46,476 nt of DNA from Vibrio ouci (GTDB taxonomy: Bacteria; Pseudomonadota; Gammaproteobacteria; Enterobacterales; Vibrionaceae). Made by a program: the position numbers and the translations under genes. The stretch covers positions 1-46,476 of the forward strand of contig NZ_SATR01000037.1 of assembly GCF_004551525.1 (NCBI RefSeq). The letters are read 5' to 3'. Shown here in pieces: positions 16,882-25,173 of the stretch (its first letter is position 1; each line of letters begins with the position of its first letter). The notes under the pieces are model-generated. The model ran no database searches. It saw nothing but the letters and a program-made list of their open reading frames with translations, and was not told where the DNA came from.

Positions 16882-17333
16882 TGTTTATTACCTTTCATTG
16901 TCTTTGTTATTGTTGCGAGGGAGGTATTAACGTTCAGCTTAGTACGAGTTTGTTTTATTGACCAAGTTGAGTATTGAGTGATTCTCTATTTTTTATGGTG
17001 ATAATGTGGATCGATATCACATTTTCGCTTCTTGTTATTTTTGTCAAGTATCAATTGTGATACTTGGCTAAGTTGCTTTTTCTTTTATGAAGCGTACTGT
17101 GACATTGGGTTTAACTATATGTTGATGCGTGATTTATATGCTCTGGTTATTTGTTTTTGTCGGTGTTAGGAAACATATTTTTGGCTTTTTGTAGTACTTT
17201 TTTGTGTTTTAGTTAGTACCTTTGTAGCAAGAAAGTGCTAAATGTAGACATAATAATCCTAACATCTCCTTACTAATACCCTCTAAATTATCAATAAGCG
17301 CTACAGCTTACTGAACTTTGGAAGGAGACAATC
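16882..17333. promoter_or_regulatory. A/T-rich divergent regulatory region between the AraC gene and flp
   Basis: This 452-base gene-free stretch has no convincing short reading frame. It holds two dyads of the same half-site: TGATA/TATCA with an 11-nt gap (16999-17019) and TATCA/TGATA with a 4-nt gap inside the perfect repeat CAAGTATCA/TGATACTTG (17045-17066). A/T-rich promoter-like DNA follows, including CATAAT at 17249. AGGAG precedes the flp start. I saw no sigma-54 -24/-12 pair. Confidence 0.55.
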
Positions 17334-17543
17334 ATGAGCACGCTAATTAAAAATATTTCGAAATTTATGAAGGACGAAGAAGGATTGACAGTCGTTGAGT
17401 ACGTTGTTGGTGCAGGTTTACTTGTTGCTGGTCTTGCGGGTATTTTCGGTACGTTTAGTACGCAACTTGAAACCCAACTAGGTACTGTTTTAAGTAATGC
17501 CCCTGATGGTACTAGTGATGCTGGTGCTGGTGATGGTGGTTAA
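17334..17543 (+). CDS. flp: Flp-type pilin, major candidate
   Basis: This is the structural subunit of a Tad/Flp type IVb pilus. The class III leader ends in DEEG at residue 17; the mature protein would begin LTVVEYVVGAG, with the required Glu (+5) and Tyr (+6). A single hydrophobic helix follows. The C-terminus is a small Gly/Asp tail (APDGTSDAGAGDGG). At 69 residues it is normal for Flp. A good ribosome-binding site (GGAAGGAG) precedes it. A 14-bp hairpin just downstream probably stabilises or ends its message, favouring it over the following genes. Confidence 0.93.
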   Translation: MSTLIKNISKFMKDEEGLTVVEYVVGAGLLVAGLAGIFGTFSTQLETQLGTVLSNAPDGTSDAGAGDGG

Positions 17544-17573
17544 TCGATAATCATTCTCCCATCAAAATTTTTA

Positions 17574-17604
17574 AAATAGCCCATAATACAATTATGGGCT
17601 ATTT
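17574..17604 (+). terminator. Perfect 14-bp hairpin between the two pilin genes (attenuator or mRNA stabiliser)
   Basis: AAATAGCCCATAAT pairs perfectly with ATTATGGGCTATTT around an ACA loop. The T-tract is short (TTTACG), so termination is probably partial. It lies 30 bases after the first pilin and 16 bases before the second. Confidence 0.7.
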
Positions 17605-17620
17605 ACGTTAGGGGATAAGA

Positions 17621-17770
17621 ATGAAGATTATTGAGTTTTTAAAGGATGAAGAAGGCTTAACCGTGGTGGAATATGTCGTTGGTGCCGGGATGCTCGTCGT
17701 AGGGTTTGCGGGTCTATTTCTGGCATTTAGAGCTTTACTCACTGCAGAATTTGCTTCTCTATTTGATTAA
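17621..17770 (+). CDS. Second, short Flp-type pilin
   Basis: A 49-residue reading frame starting MKIIEFLKDEEGLTVVEYVV. The prepilin site is G12/L13, with Glu and Tyr at +5 and +6. From DEEG through the YVVGAG segment it is almost identical to the first pilin, then diverges (MLVVGFAGLFLAF) and ends in LLTAEFASLFD without the Gly/Asp tail. GGGGA precedes the start. It is clearly a paralogue; whether it is a minor pilin, a pseudopilin substitute or an alternative subunit is not known. Confidence 0.88.
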   Translation: MKIIEFLKDEEGLTVVEYVVGAGMLVVGFAGLFLAFRALLTAEFASLFD

Positions 17771-17790
17771 TAAAATGAAGAGGCAGTTAC

Positions 17791-18309
17791 ATGAATACCA
17801 CTATTTGGATTCTCATTTTTATTGTTGCTGTATCTGATGCCAAAGAGCATCGCATTCCTAATTATTTACTATTAGCCATCCTAGTTTTGTCTACTATAGA
17901 TAAAGTTCTTTATCACGTGGACTATTCCATTCTAATTTCCTCTTTTATTACTGGTATTACTTGCTTTATCGCCGCTCTACTTCTTTACTTTTTAAAAGTT
18001 ATGGCGCCAGGGGACGTTAAACTTTTGGGTGTAGTAGGTTTTTGGGTTGGAAGCGAACATATACTTGGATCGGTTTCTTGGATCGCAGTATCGAGCGTAG
18101 TTATTGGCCTTTTTTATGGGGTATTAAGATTAGCTGAATCTCCAGAGCAACTTCGGGCAGTGTTTAATAAATATTCAATGCTGTTTCAGTTTGGAGCAAG
18201 TGGAACAAAGGTGCTACGTACTCCTAAAAAAATGGAAGAGCACTACCGAATGCCTTTTGCTCCTGTTGTTGTGATTGGTTTGGCTCTCTATTTTTATTTT
18301 CTGAATTAG
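17791..18309 (+). CDS. cpaA: Prepilin peptidase, CpaA/TadV family (A24)
   Basis: An inner-membrane aspartic protease that cleaves Flp prepilins. It has 172 residues with several hydrophobic helices. The two active-site aspartates are visible: VSDAKEHRIPN (D16) and MAPGDVKLLG (D75). It lacks the N-terminal methyltransferase domain of PilD, as is typical for CpaA/TadV. It starts 20 bases after the second pilin, and the ATPase gene follows 15 bases beyond its stop. Confidence 0.92.
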   Translation: MNTTIWILIFIVAVSDAKEHRIPNYLLLAILVLSTIDKVLYHVDYSILISSFITGITCFIAALLLYFLKVMAPGDVKLLGVVGFWVGSEHILGSVSWIAVSSVVIGLFYGVLRLAESPEQLRAVFNKYSMLFQFGASGTKVLRTPKKMEEHYRMPFAPVVVIGLALYFYFLN

Positions 18310-18324
18310 TGACAAGGAGTCAAT

Positions 18325-19671
18325 ATGGTTCAGGCAAACTCAGCGGTTAGACATAGAACAGAGCTAACACCGCAAGCTCCAGAGCCATCAGTTCCTACCA
18401 CATTTGATGAATTGGGCGTACCTAAAGCGGTCGTCGAAAATTTAGTCATTAAACATATTGCCGCTTATCCTAAGTCCGATATCCTTCAATTGACCAAGCT
18501 GCTTTGCATTAATAGCCATATGATCGAGGATGTGATTGCTGGGCTTAGAGCTAAGTCTTTAGTTGAGGTTTTCCAAGCTGCTTCTTCTACGTTTTCTGTT
18601 CAATCGACAGGACATGTTCGTTACGGTTTATCTGAATCCGGTTTACAAGAAGCCGATGCAGCCTTTGTGAAAGATGCCTATCTTGGACCAGTCCCTGTGT
18701 CACTTACTCAATACAGTGAAATGGTCAAAGCTCAAGATGTACGAGCACAAATGGTCAATCGGGATGACGTCGAATATGCTCTTTCTGATGTGTTAGGTGC
18801 TCACCGAATGGTAGGTGTATTAGGTCCTGCCATAAACTCGGGGCGAGCACTTCTGCTCTATGGTAGTGCGGGTTCAGGTAAAACCTTCGTTGCTACCAAA
18901 ATCCTCAACTCTTTGAATACATCGGTTTATATCCCTTACTCTGTCTTTGCTATGGGCAACATCATCAAGGTGTTTTCACCTCAGCATCACAAAAAAGTCC
19001 GCAGTGAAGAGATTCAATCGATTACTTTTAAGGAGCATTTTGACCGGCGCTGGGCCTTGTGCGAGCGACCAAGTATTCAAGTGGGTGGTGAGCTCACCAT
19101 GGAAATGCTTGAGGTTAATCATAGTGAGCACAACAAGGTCTGGATGGCGCCGCTGCAAATGATGGCTAATAACGGTATCTTTATTATCGACGATTTAGGT
19201 AGACAGCCGATGCCTGTCGATACGTTGTTAAATCGCTGGATTGTTCCAATGGAATATTTCTACGACTACTTGAACCTACCGAATGGCCAGCAAATTTCTA
19301 TCCCATTTATCCTAACCTTGGCTTTTTCTACCAATTTGGATCCTGAAAAGATCAGTGACCCTGCATTTTTACGTCGATTAGGTTACAAAATCCAATTTGG
19401 CCCGCTTCTAGAGCAAGAATATAGAGAGCTCTGGAACATTATTTCTAGTTCTAAGAATTTGTCCCTAGCAGAGGGATGTTTCGATACTTTATTTGACTTA
19501 CACCGTCAGCATGACGTGGGCTTTTACCCTTGTCTTCCTAAAGACATTGTTGGGATCAGCCGAGATATCATCGTATTTGAAGAAGTTGATCCTGTTATCT
19601 CTCCTGAAATCGTAGTCCGGGCATGGGAAGTGTACTTTACTGCTGATGGTAAGGGAGGAGGAGCTCGATGA
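18325..19671 (+). CDS. Winged-helix/AAA+ ATPase of the Tad locus, non-canonical component
   Basis: A 448-residue ATPase that is none of TadA, TadZ or other classical Tad proteins. Residues about 37-110 look like a winged-helix domain (LTKLLCINSHMIEDVIAGLR). The AAA module has Walker A GSAGSGKT (180-187), Walker B IFIIDD (285-290), a sensor-1-like FSTN (334-337) and DPAFLRRLGYKIQF with paired arginines near 350. The order resembles MoxR/IstB-like AAA+ proteins rather than secretion ATPases. It overlaps cpaB by four bases (ATGA), so translation is coupled. No membrane segment is visible. The role is unknown; remodelling of the pilus machine or transcriptional control are both possible. Confidence 0.85.
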   Translation: MVQANSAVRHRTELTPQAPEPSVPTTFDELGVPKAVVENLVIKHIAAYPKSDILQLTKLLCINSHMIEDVIAGLRAKSLVEVFQAASSTFSVQSTGHVRYGLSESGLQEADAAFVKDAYLGPVPVSLTQYSEMVKAQDVRAQMVNRDDVEYALSDVLGAHRMVGVLGPAINSGRALLLYGSAGSGKTFVATKILNSLNTSVYIPYSVFAMGNIIKVFSPQHHKKVRSEEIQSITFKEHFDRRWALCERPSIQVGGELTMEMLEVNHSEHNKVWMAPLQMMANNGIFIIDDLGRQPMPVDTLLNRWIVPMEYFYDYLNLPNGQQISIPFILTLAFSTNLDPEKISDPAFLRRLGYKIQFGPLLEQEYRELWNIISSSKNLSLAEGCFDTLFDLHRQHDVGFYPCLPKDIVGISRDIIVFEEVDPVISPEIVVRAWEVYFTADGKGGGAR

Positions 19672-20411
19672 GTCGGAATCAAGTCATACTATTATTATTG
19701 CTCTCCATTGTATTTGGTCTAGGGGCTGTGTTCTTTGCCAAACAGTGGATGGATAGGCAATTGCAACCTCAGGTGGAAGTTGAAGTGGTAGAACGTGAGC
19801 CTGTAATTATTGCCGCTCAAGAGATCTTCGCAGGGAGTGTTATTGAAGAGCAGCATGTGGCGAGCAAATTATTAGAGAAAGATTGGCGTGACGAATTTCA
19901 GTTTACTAAAGCTGAAGATCTCGTCGGTCAAGTTGCCGCGACGACTATTTATCCCGGAGAAATTATTCACCCCAATAGGCTATCTGCCTCAGGAGAAGGT
20001 TCGACCTTAGCCTCTTTAATTCCTGAAAATAAGCGTGCTGTTACCATTCGGGTAAATGATGTAATCGGTGTGGCTGGCTTTTTATTGCCTGGTAATAAGG
20101 TCGACATTCTCAGTACGGTCAAATATGGCAAGAACTCCGCTTCTACGTCCACCGTTCTAAAAGAGATCAAAGTACTTGCCGTGGATCAGACCGCAAGAAG
20201 CAAAGAGAACAAACCCGTCATCGTACGCGCGGTTACTCTTGAAGTGACACCAAGACAAGCTGAAAAACTGCTATCAGCTCAAAGTCGCGGCAATATCCAA
20301 TTAACACTGAGAAACCCACATGAAGAAGAGAAGGTCGTTAAGCGCTACGTGGCACCGAGCGTAACGATTATTAAGGGCACACAGTCTAGCAATATCCGAG
20401 TCAAGGATTGA
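19668..20411 (+). CDS. cpaB: Flp pilus assembly protein CpaB/RcpC
   Basis: A 247-residue protein with an N-terminal membrane anchor (VILLLLLSIVFGLGAVFFA) and a SAF domain from about residue 45 (VIIAAQEIFAGSVIEEQHVA), the hallmark of CpaB/RcpC. In Tad systems it acts in the periplasm and helps stabilise or gate the secretin. It overlaps the ATPase gene by four bases and precedes the secretin gene by eight. Confidence 0.92.
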   Translation: MSRNQVILLLLLSIVFGLGAVFFAKQWMDRQLQPQVEVEVVEREPVIIAAQEIFAGSVIEEQHVASKLLEKDWRDEFQFTKAEDLVGQVAATTIYPGEIIHPNRLSASGEGSTLASLIPENKRAVTIRVNDVIGVAGFLLPGNKVDILSTVKYGKNSASTSTVLKEIKVLAVDQTARSKENKPVIVRAVTLEVTPRQAEKLLSAQSRGNIQLTLRNPHEEEKVVKRYVAPSVTIIKGTQSSNIRVKD

Positions 20412-20419
20412 GGTGAGCT

Positions 20420-21886
20420 ATGAGAAATATAATATCTGCAATGATCATTTTGTTATTGAGTAGTGGTATCAGTTATGCGGCGACACAATCAGGCAAGATA
20501 GTCACCGTTCCTCATCATAAATCGACTCATGTAACACTCGCGGGTAAGGCGAAACGAGTGTCATTAGGTGACCCTGATGTACTCGACATTGTTATGCTGA
20601 AGTCGAATGAAGTGTTTTTGATTGGTAAAAAACTTGGTTCAACGAACCTTATGGCTTGGGATAGTCGGGGCCAATTGATCGAGTCAATTAACATTGAAGT
20701 GACTCATGACCTAAACAGTCTTAAAGCTAAACTTTATGAGTTTCTTCCTGATGAAGAGATTAAGGTTCACAGTGCTCAAAATCGTTTAATTTTGAGTGGC
20801 CAAGTGAGTTCTCAATCAGTAATGAATATTGCTTTGCGAGTTGCTGAAACATATTCAGCTGGGCAGCAAGCGGATAAAGAAAATGCCTCTTTGAGTAAAC
20901 AGGTAAATAGTACTGGGGTGATAAACCTACTAACTATTGGTGGCGCGCAGCAAGTCATGCTTGAGGTCACGGTAGCCGAAGTGCAGCGTACGTTAGTACG
21001 AAAGTTTGACGCTAATTTTCATTTTTTCCAAACAAGTGGTGGTGAATTCAGTTGGGGTGGGACTTCTGCTGGTGGTGTGATTGATGATGTAAATAACGTC
21101 ATCGGGCCAATTTTTAATGCCCCAGGGGTTGAAAGCACCGGATTACTTGGAACCTTCATTGATAGCAATACTTTGTTTACGTTTGCATTGGATATCGCTA
21201 AGCAAAATGGTACAGCCAAAGTCCTCGCAGAACCTAATTTGACCGCGTTAAGTGGTTCGAAAGCAGAGTTTTTAGCCGGTGGTGAGTTCCCTATTCCAGT
21301 ACCGGATGAAGACGGTATCACCATTGAATACAAAGAATATGGTGTAGGTTTGAAATTCATTCCTACAGTGCTGTCGGATAAAAAGATTAACTTAAATTTA
21401 GCCGTTGATGTCAGTGAGCTAGCTACCTCAACAACGCTAACTCTAAGCCCTGGTGGTACGAATGGTACTTATGTGATCCCTCCAATTACTCGCCGTAGTG
21501 CTTCTTCTACACTTGAACTTGCCGATGGACAAACAATCGGTATTGCAGGTTTGCTTAGTGAGAATGTCCGAGATGTAGTCGAAGAAATGCCAGGCTTTAG
21601 TGATATCCCTGTCTTAGGGCAAATGTTCAATAGCCAAGAGTATATTTCCGGTGAGACGGAGCTGGTTATTCTAGTTACTCCAAGGCTTGCGAAACCAGTC
21701 GACAGAAGACGAATTACATTGCCAACAGAATCATTTGTGGAGCCAAATGATTTTGAATACTACCTATTGGGGCGTGGTGCTTATATTGCGCCAGCGAGCG
21801 GACAGAACAAATCTGAACAAGAGGTTGGTTCGTTCGTGGATAATTCTAAAGGTGGTACCGAAGGTACGTTTGGACACAGTTTGTAG
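20420..21886 (+). CDS. cpaC: Flp pilus secretin CpaC/RcpA
   Basis: The outer-membrane secretin through which the Flp pilus passes. Residues 1-20 are a signal peptide (ending SGISYA). An N-terminal pilus-secretin domain covers about 25-100 (HHKSTHVTLAGKAKRVSLGD), a BON-like segment about 105-150, and the secretin core about 180-440 with VLAEPNLTALSGSKAEFLAG and VILVTPRL. At 488 residues it is normal. The Ser/Gly-rich tail beyond the core is not conserved in the family. Confidence 0.94.
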   Translation: MRNIISAMIILLLSSGISYAATQSGKIVTVPHHKSTHVTLAGKAKRVSLGDPDVLDIVMLKSNEVFLIGKKLGSTNLMAWDSRGQLIESINIEVTHDLNSLKAKLYEFLPDEEIKVHSAQNRLILSGQVSSQSVMNIALRVAETYSAGQQADKENASLSKQVNSTGVINLLTIGGAQQVMLEVTVAEVQRTLVRKFDANFHFFQTSGGEFSWGGTSAGGVIDDVNNVIGPIFNAPGVESTGLLGTFIDSNTLFTFALDIAKQNGTAKVLAEPNLTALSGSKAEFLAGGEFPIPVPDEDGITIEYKEYGVGLKFIPTVLSDKKINLNLAVDVSELATSTTLTLSPGGTNGTYVIPPITRRSASSTLELADGQTIGIAGLLSENVRDVVEEMPGFSDIPVLGQMFNSQEYISGETELVILVTPRLAKPVDRRRITLPTESFVEPNDFEYYLLGRGAYIAPASGQNKSEQEVGSFVDNSKGGTEGTFGHSL

Positions 21887-21894
21887 GAGGCAAC

Positions 21895-22161
21895 ATGAAC
21901 AGAGTGATCGGAATCATGGCACTTTCCGCCTTATCTATTGTGCTGGTGGGCTGTGTCAATAATGCGGAAAAACTAGGGGCTCACGTCGCTAAGTTGCAAA
22001 CAGAGCAGACTTATAACCCTAACGCTACGATAGAAAATCTAGGCGTAGTTCCTACCGGGAGCGGCGAGCGAATGGAAGGGGTTTATCAAACTTATACAGG
22101 TAAGAAAGACTCAGAGCTGGCTGGTACAGATAGCCAAATATTGGAACAATTTGGCCAATGA
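21895..22161 (+). CDS. Small lipoprotein of the Tad locus, RcpB/CpaD-position
   Basis: An 88-residue lipoprotein. The signal peptide MNRVIGIMALSALSIVLVGC ends in a lipobox with the lipidated cysteine at residue 20. The mature part has the segment QTEQTYNPNATIENLG and a hydrophilic C-terminus. It lies eight bases after the secretin gene, where other Tad loci carry RcpB or CpaD, and may act as a secretin pilotin or partner. No domain is recognisable, so the function is inferred from location. Confidence 0.75.
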   Translation: MNRVIGIMALSALSIVLVGCVNNAEKLGAHVAKLQTEQTYNPNATIENLGVVPTGSGERMEGVYQTYTGKKDSELAGTDSQILEQFGQ

Positions 22162-22429
22162 TGTTGAAGGTAAAGGGATGAGCCCTTGTATCTAAAGGGC
22201 TGATTCGCCAACGGACAAATTACTGGTTTGTAATTCTGACATATTGCTTGGTATTTCCTACAATTAAAAATATCAAAATGAAAAATATAGAATAAATCAT
22301 GTGATTGCATGTGAAGGGCTTGATGAGGTGGTCGGTCATTTTTCAAAGTCTTAACCGGATTAACTTGGTTAAAGACTATAGACCTAAGTGTCCTTAACTC
22401 GATTAGCATGGATTGCTAGGAGAAAGTAT
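22162..22429. promoter_or_regulatory. Gap inside the Tad operon with two hairpins, possible internal regulation
   Basis: These 268 non-coding bases interrupt an otherwise tightly packed operon. A 7-bp hairpin (AGCCCTT with AAGGGCT, 22181-22201) has no T-tract. A second dyad (AGTCTTAACC with GGTTAAAGACT, one bulged A, 22347-22377) lies about 50 bases before tadZ. The middle is A/T-rich and could hold an internal promoter. Confidence 0.45.
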
Positions 22430-23653
22430 ATGGGAGAGGCGGTTAAGCTAACACCGAATGGAGATAGTCCTATTAGATTAAAGACCAATTTAACTATTTG
22501 GGTTTTTTACTCATCTGATGCGTTTCACCTTCACATTAGCCACGAGTTGTCTAAGTGTCAGAGTGTGAACTTTGAGATGATCTCATTTCATGGTTTAGTT
22601 GTTGCCAATTTAGCCCATTTTTCACCACCTGATTTGATCTTTGTCGAAACCGGGCCTAACTGGGCGCAGAAAATTGTTGAGCTCCAGCAATATGAAGCGC
22701 CAGAGTCTAAAGAGTCTGCTCACGAAGCCTCGTTGATCGTCTTTGGTAACGAAAATGATAATGGTGCATTGAAAATTGCGCTGCGAATCGGTGCGATGGA
22801 CTTCATATCGGATAAGGCAGTTCTTGATGAGCTTATTCCGATGCTACGCAATATAGCAGAAGAAAAAGTGGCTACCCGTAACTTGGGAGAGCTGCTTGTC
22901 TTTATGAATACGAAAGGTGGAGCAGGGGCATCTCTGATTGCTTTGAACACAGCGATAACGCTTGCGAAAAGACAGCCCGATGAAGTGTTATTAGTTGATC
23001 TTGATATGCAGTTTGGAGTAATCGAAGACTACCTTAATGTCCAGTGTACTTATGGTATTGCAGATGCAATAGCGAACGTAGCTGATCTTGATGAAGTTTC
23101 GCTAGGTAGTCTTGTGACTAAGCACGACTCAGGCTTACATATCCTTGGATTTAAAAGAGAAAACAGCCACGAAAATTTTGAGAAAGTAAATCAACTGAAT
23201 AAGTTAATTCCAGTGCTGCGTGAACGTTATCCATTGGTGGTGATTGATTTATCACGTGGTCTGGATCGTCAGTTTGGTTCGGTAATATCGCCTGCGACGA
23301 AAATATTTTTAGTGACTCAACAAAACTTAGTGGCTGTTAAAAATACCACTCAAATACTAAAAGCACTGACATTCGAGTTCGGTATTACCAAAGATCAAAT
23401 GGAAGTGATCGTCAATCGTTATGAGAAACGTCAGTCCATAAAGCTGAAAGATATTCAAGATACAGTGGGAAGCCTCAAAGTTCATGTCGTACCAAATGAA
23501 TTCAAGGTAGCAATAGAAAGTGCCAACTTAGGACGTCCATTTATTCAAGCGAAGAAAAGTAGTTCGATGTCAAAATCAGTGCAGAGATTGGCGAATTCTC
23601 TGTTACCTGAGCCCGAAGAGAAAAAAGGTTGGTTTAGAAGAATGTTCTCGTAG
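22430..23653 (+). CDS. tadZ: Flp pilus localisation ATPase TadZ/CpaE
   Basis: TadZ is a MinD/ParA-superfamily protein that positions the Tad machine at the cell pole. Residues about 20-140 resemble an atypical receiver domain. The ATPase domain begins FMNTKGGAGASLIALNTA, a deviant Walker A without the usual GKT, a known feature of this family; VDLDMQFG follows. I start at the ATG at 22430, preceded by AGGAG, giving 407 residues; the longer frame from a GTG at 22388 runs through that ribosome-binding site. Confidence 0.9.
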   Translation: MGEAVKLTPNGDSPIRLKTNLTIWVFYSSDAFHLHISHELSKCQSVNFEMISFHGLVVANLAHFSPPDLIFVETGPNWAQKIVELQQYEAPESKESAHEASLIVFGNENDNGALKIALRIGAMDFISDKAVLDELIPMLRNIAEEKVATRNLGELLVFMNTKGGAGASLIALNTAITLAKRQPDEVLLVDLDMQFGVIEDYLNVQCTYGIADAIANVADLDEVSLGSLVTKHDSGLHILGFKRENSHENFEKVNQLNKLIPVLRERYPLVVIDLSRGLDRQFGSVISPATKIFLVTQQNLVAVKNTTQILKALTFEFGITKDQMEVIVNRYEKRQSIKLKDIQDTVGSLKVHVVPNEFKVAIESANLGRPFIQAKKSSSMSKSVQRLANSLLPEPEEKKGWFRRMFS

Positions 23654-23680
23654 CGGATATGAATTAATGAGGGAGCTTTC

Positions 23681-25162
23681 ATGTTCTTCAAAAGGAAAAA
23701 TATAAATCCAGATTTGCAGCAAAAAGTTGCCGAAGCAGAAAAAGAACAAAAACAGCAGCAAGCTGTATCCGCTGCGCAAGCATCTATTGCTGACGCAACT
23801 CCCCCGAAAGAGGCAGCAGAGTCTTTTCAGGAGCGTAAACGCTTAGAAGCAGAGGCGAAAGGTCACGCTGTAGAGGAAGCTAAAAAGCAATTAGAACTAG
23901 AGTTATCGGTCAAACACTATTATCACCAACGCTTACTTGAAACGTTGGACTTGGGTCTTTTGGCGAGTTTAGAGAATGAAAGAGCTAAGAAAGAGCTCCA
24001 TGATGCCATCGTTCAATTGATGGCGGATGACCAGACTCATGCGTTGAGTGCAGAAGGGCGTAAGCGCGTTATTCAACAAATCGAAGATGAAGTGTTTGGC
24101 TTGGGGCCACTAGAGCCTCTACTCAATGATGCGACGGTGTCTGATATCTTGGTGAATGGGCCTAAGCATGTATTCGTTGAGCGAAGAGGTAAACTTGAAC
24201 TGACGCCATATACCTTTCTTGATGAACGTCATTTAAGGAATATTCTTGACCGCATCGTTAGCCAAGTTGGCCGTCGTGTTGATGAAGCTTCACCTATGGT
24301 GGATGCGCGCTTGGCGGATGGTTCTCGTGTCAATGCGATCATCCCTCCACTTGCACTTGATGGTTCATCGGTATCTATTCGTCGTTTTGCGGTTGAAAAA
24401 CTCAATATGGACAACCTATTGAACTTCAACTCCCTCTCTCCTGAAATGGCAAAGTTTGTTGAAGCGGCGGTTAATGGGGCGATGAATGTCCTTATTTCAG
24501 GTGGTACTGGTTCAGGGAAAACTACCACATTAAATATCTTTTCCAACTTTATCCCAGCTGACGATCGAATCGTTACTATTGAAGACTCGGCAGAGCTCCA
24601 GCTCCAGCAACCCCATGTGGTTCGATTGGAAACTCGCCCTGCTAACCTTGAGGGAAAAGGGGAGATAACCCAGCGAGACTTAGTAAAAAACTCACTACGT
24701 ATGCGCCCTGACAGAATAGTACTAGGGGAGGTGCGTGGTGCAGAGGCTGTCGATATGTTAGCCGCGATGAATACTGGTCACGATGGTTCGTTAGCGACCA
24801 TTCACGCCAACACCCCACGTGATGCTCTATCTAGGGTAGAGAATATGTTTGCGATGGCTGGCTGGAATATGTCAGCGAAAAACCTTCGCTCCCAGATTGC
24901 CTCTGCGATCCATTTAGTTGTTCAGATGGAACGTCAAGAAGATGGTAAGCGGAGGATGGTGAGTATCTGCGAAATTAACGGCATGGAAGGCGAAATTATT
25001 ACCATGTCCGAGATATTCAAGTTTCATCGTAAGGGAATGGATGAAGAGGGTAACGTGATGGGCTACTTTACCGCCACGGGTGTGGTGCCTCAGTGTCATG
25101 ATCAATTGTCGAAAAAAGGCCTTCATCTACCATTTGAAATTTTTAATGAGTCAATCTCATAA
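23681..25162 (+). CDS. tadA: Flp pilus assembly ATPase TadA/CpaF
   Basis: This is the hexameric secretion ATPase that powers pilus assembly and, in some systems, retraction. It has 493 residues. An N-terminal Gln/Glu/Ala-rich helix (about 10-75) precedes the N-domain. Walker A is GGTGSGKT (274-281), the Asp box region is TIEDSAELQL, Walker B is IVLGEVRGAEAVDML and the His box is HDGSLATIHANTPRDAL. All catalytic motifs are intact. It is 27 bases downstream of tadZ and 11 bases before tadB. Confidence 0.96.
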   Translation: MFFKRKNINPDLQQKVAEAEKEQKQQQAVSAAQASIADATPPKEAAESFQERKRLEAEAKGHAVEEAKKQLELELSVKHYYHQRLLETLDLGLLASLENERAKKELHDAIVQLMADDQTHALSAEGRKRVIQQIEDEVFGLGPLEPLLNDATVSDILVNGPKHVFVERRGKLELTPYTFLDERHLRNILDRIVSQVGRRVDEASPMVDARLADGSRVNAIIPPLALDGSSVSIRRFAVEKLNMDNLLNFNSLSPEMAKFVEAAVNGAMNVLISGGTGSGKTTTLNIFSNFIPADDRIVTIEDSAELQLQQPHVVRLETRPANLEGKGEITQRDLVKNSLRMRPDRIVLGEVRGAEAVDMLAAMNTGHDGSLATIHANTPRDALSRVENMFAMAGWNMSAKNLRSQIASAIHLVVQMERQEDGKRRMVSICEINGMEGEIITMSEIFKFHRKGMDEEGNVMGYFTATGVVPQCHDQLSKKGLHLPFEIFNESIS

Positions 25163-25173
25163 AGGAGGGAGTT

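Noticed and set aside
22918..22938. Deviant Walker A in TadZ taken as a damaged gene
   Set aside because: Atypical Walker A motifs are a known feature of TadZ/CpaE proteins, and the rest of the gene is intact.
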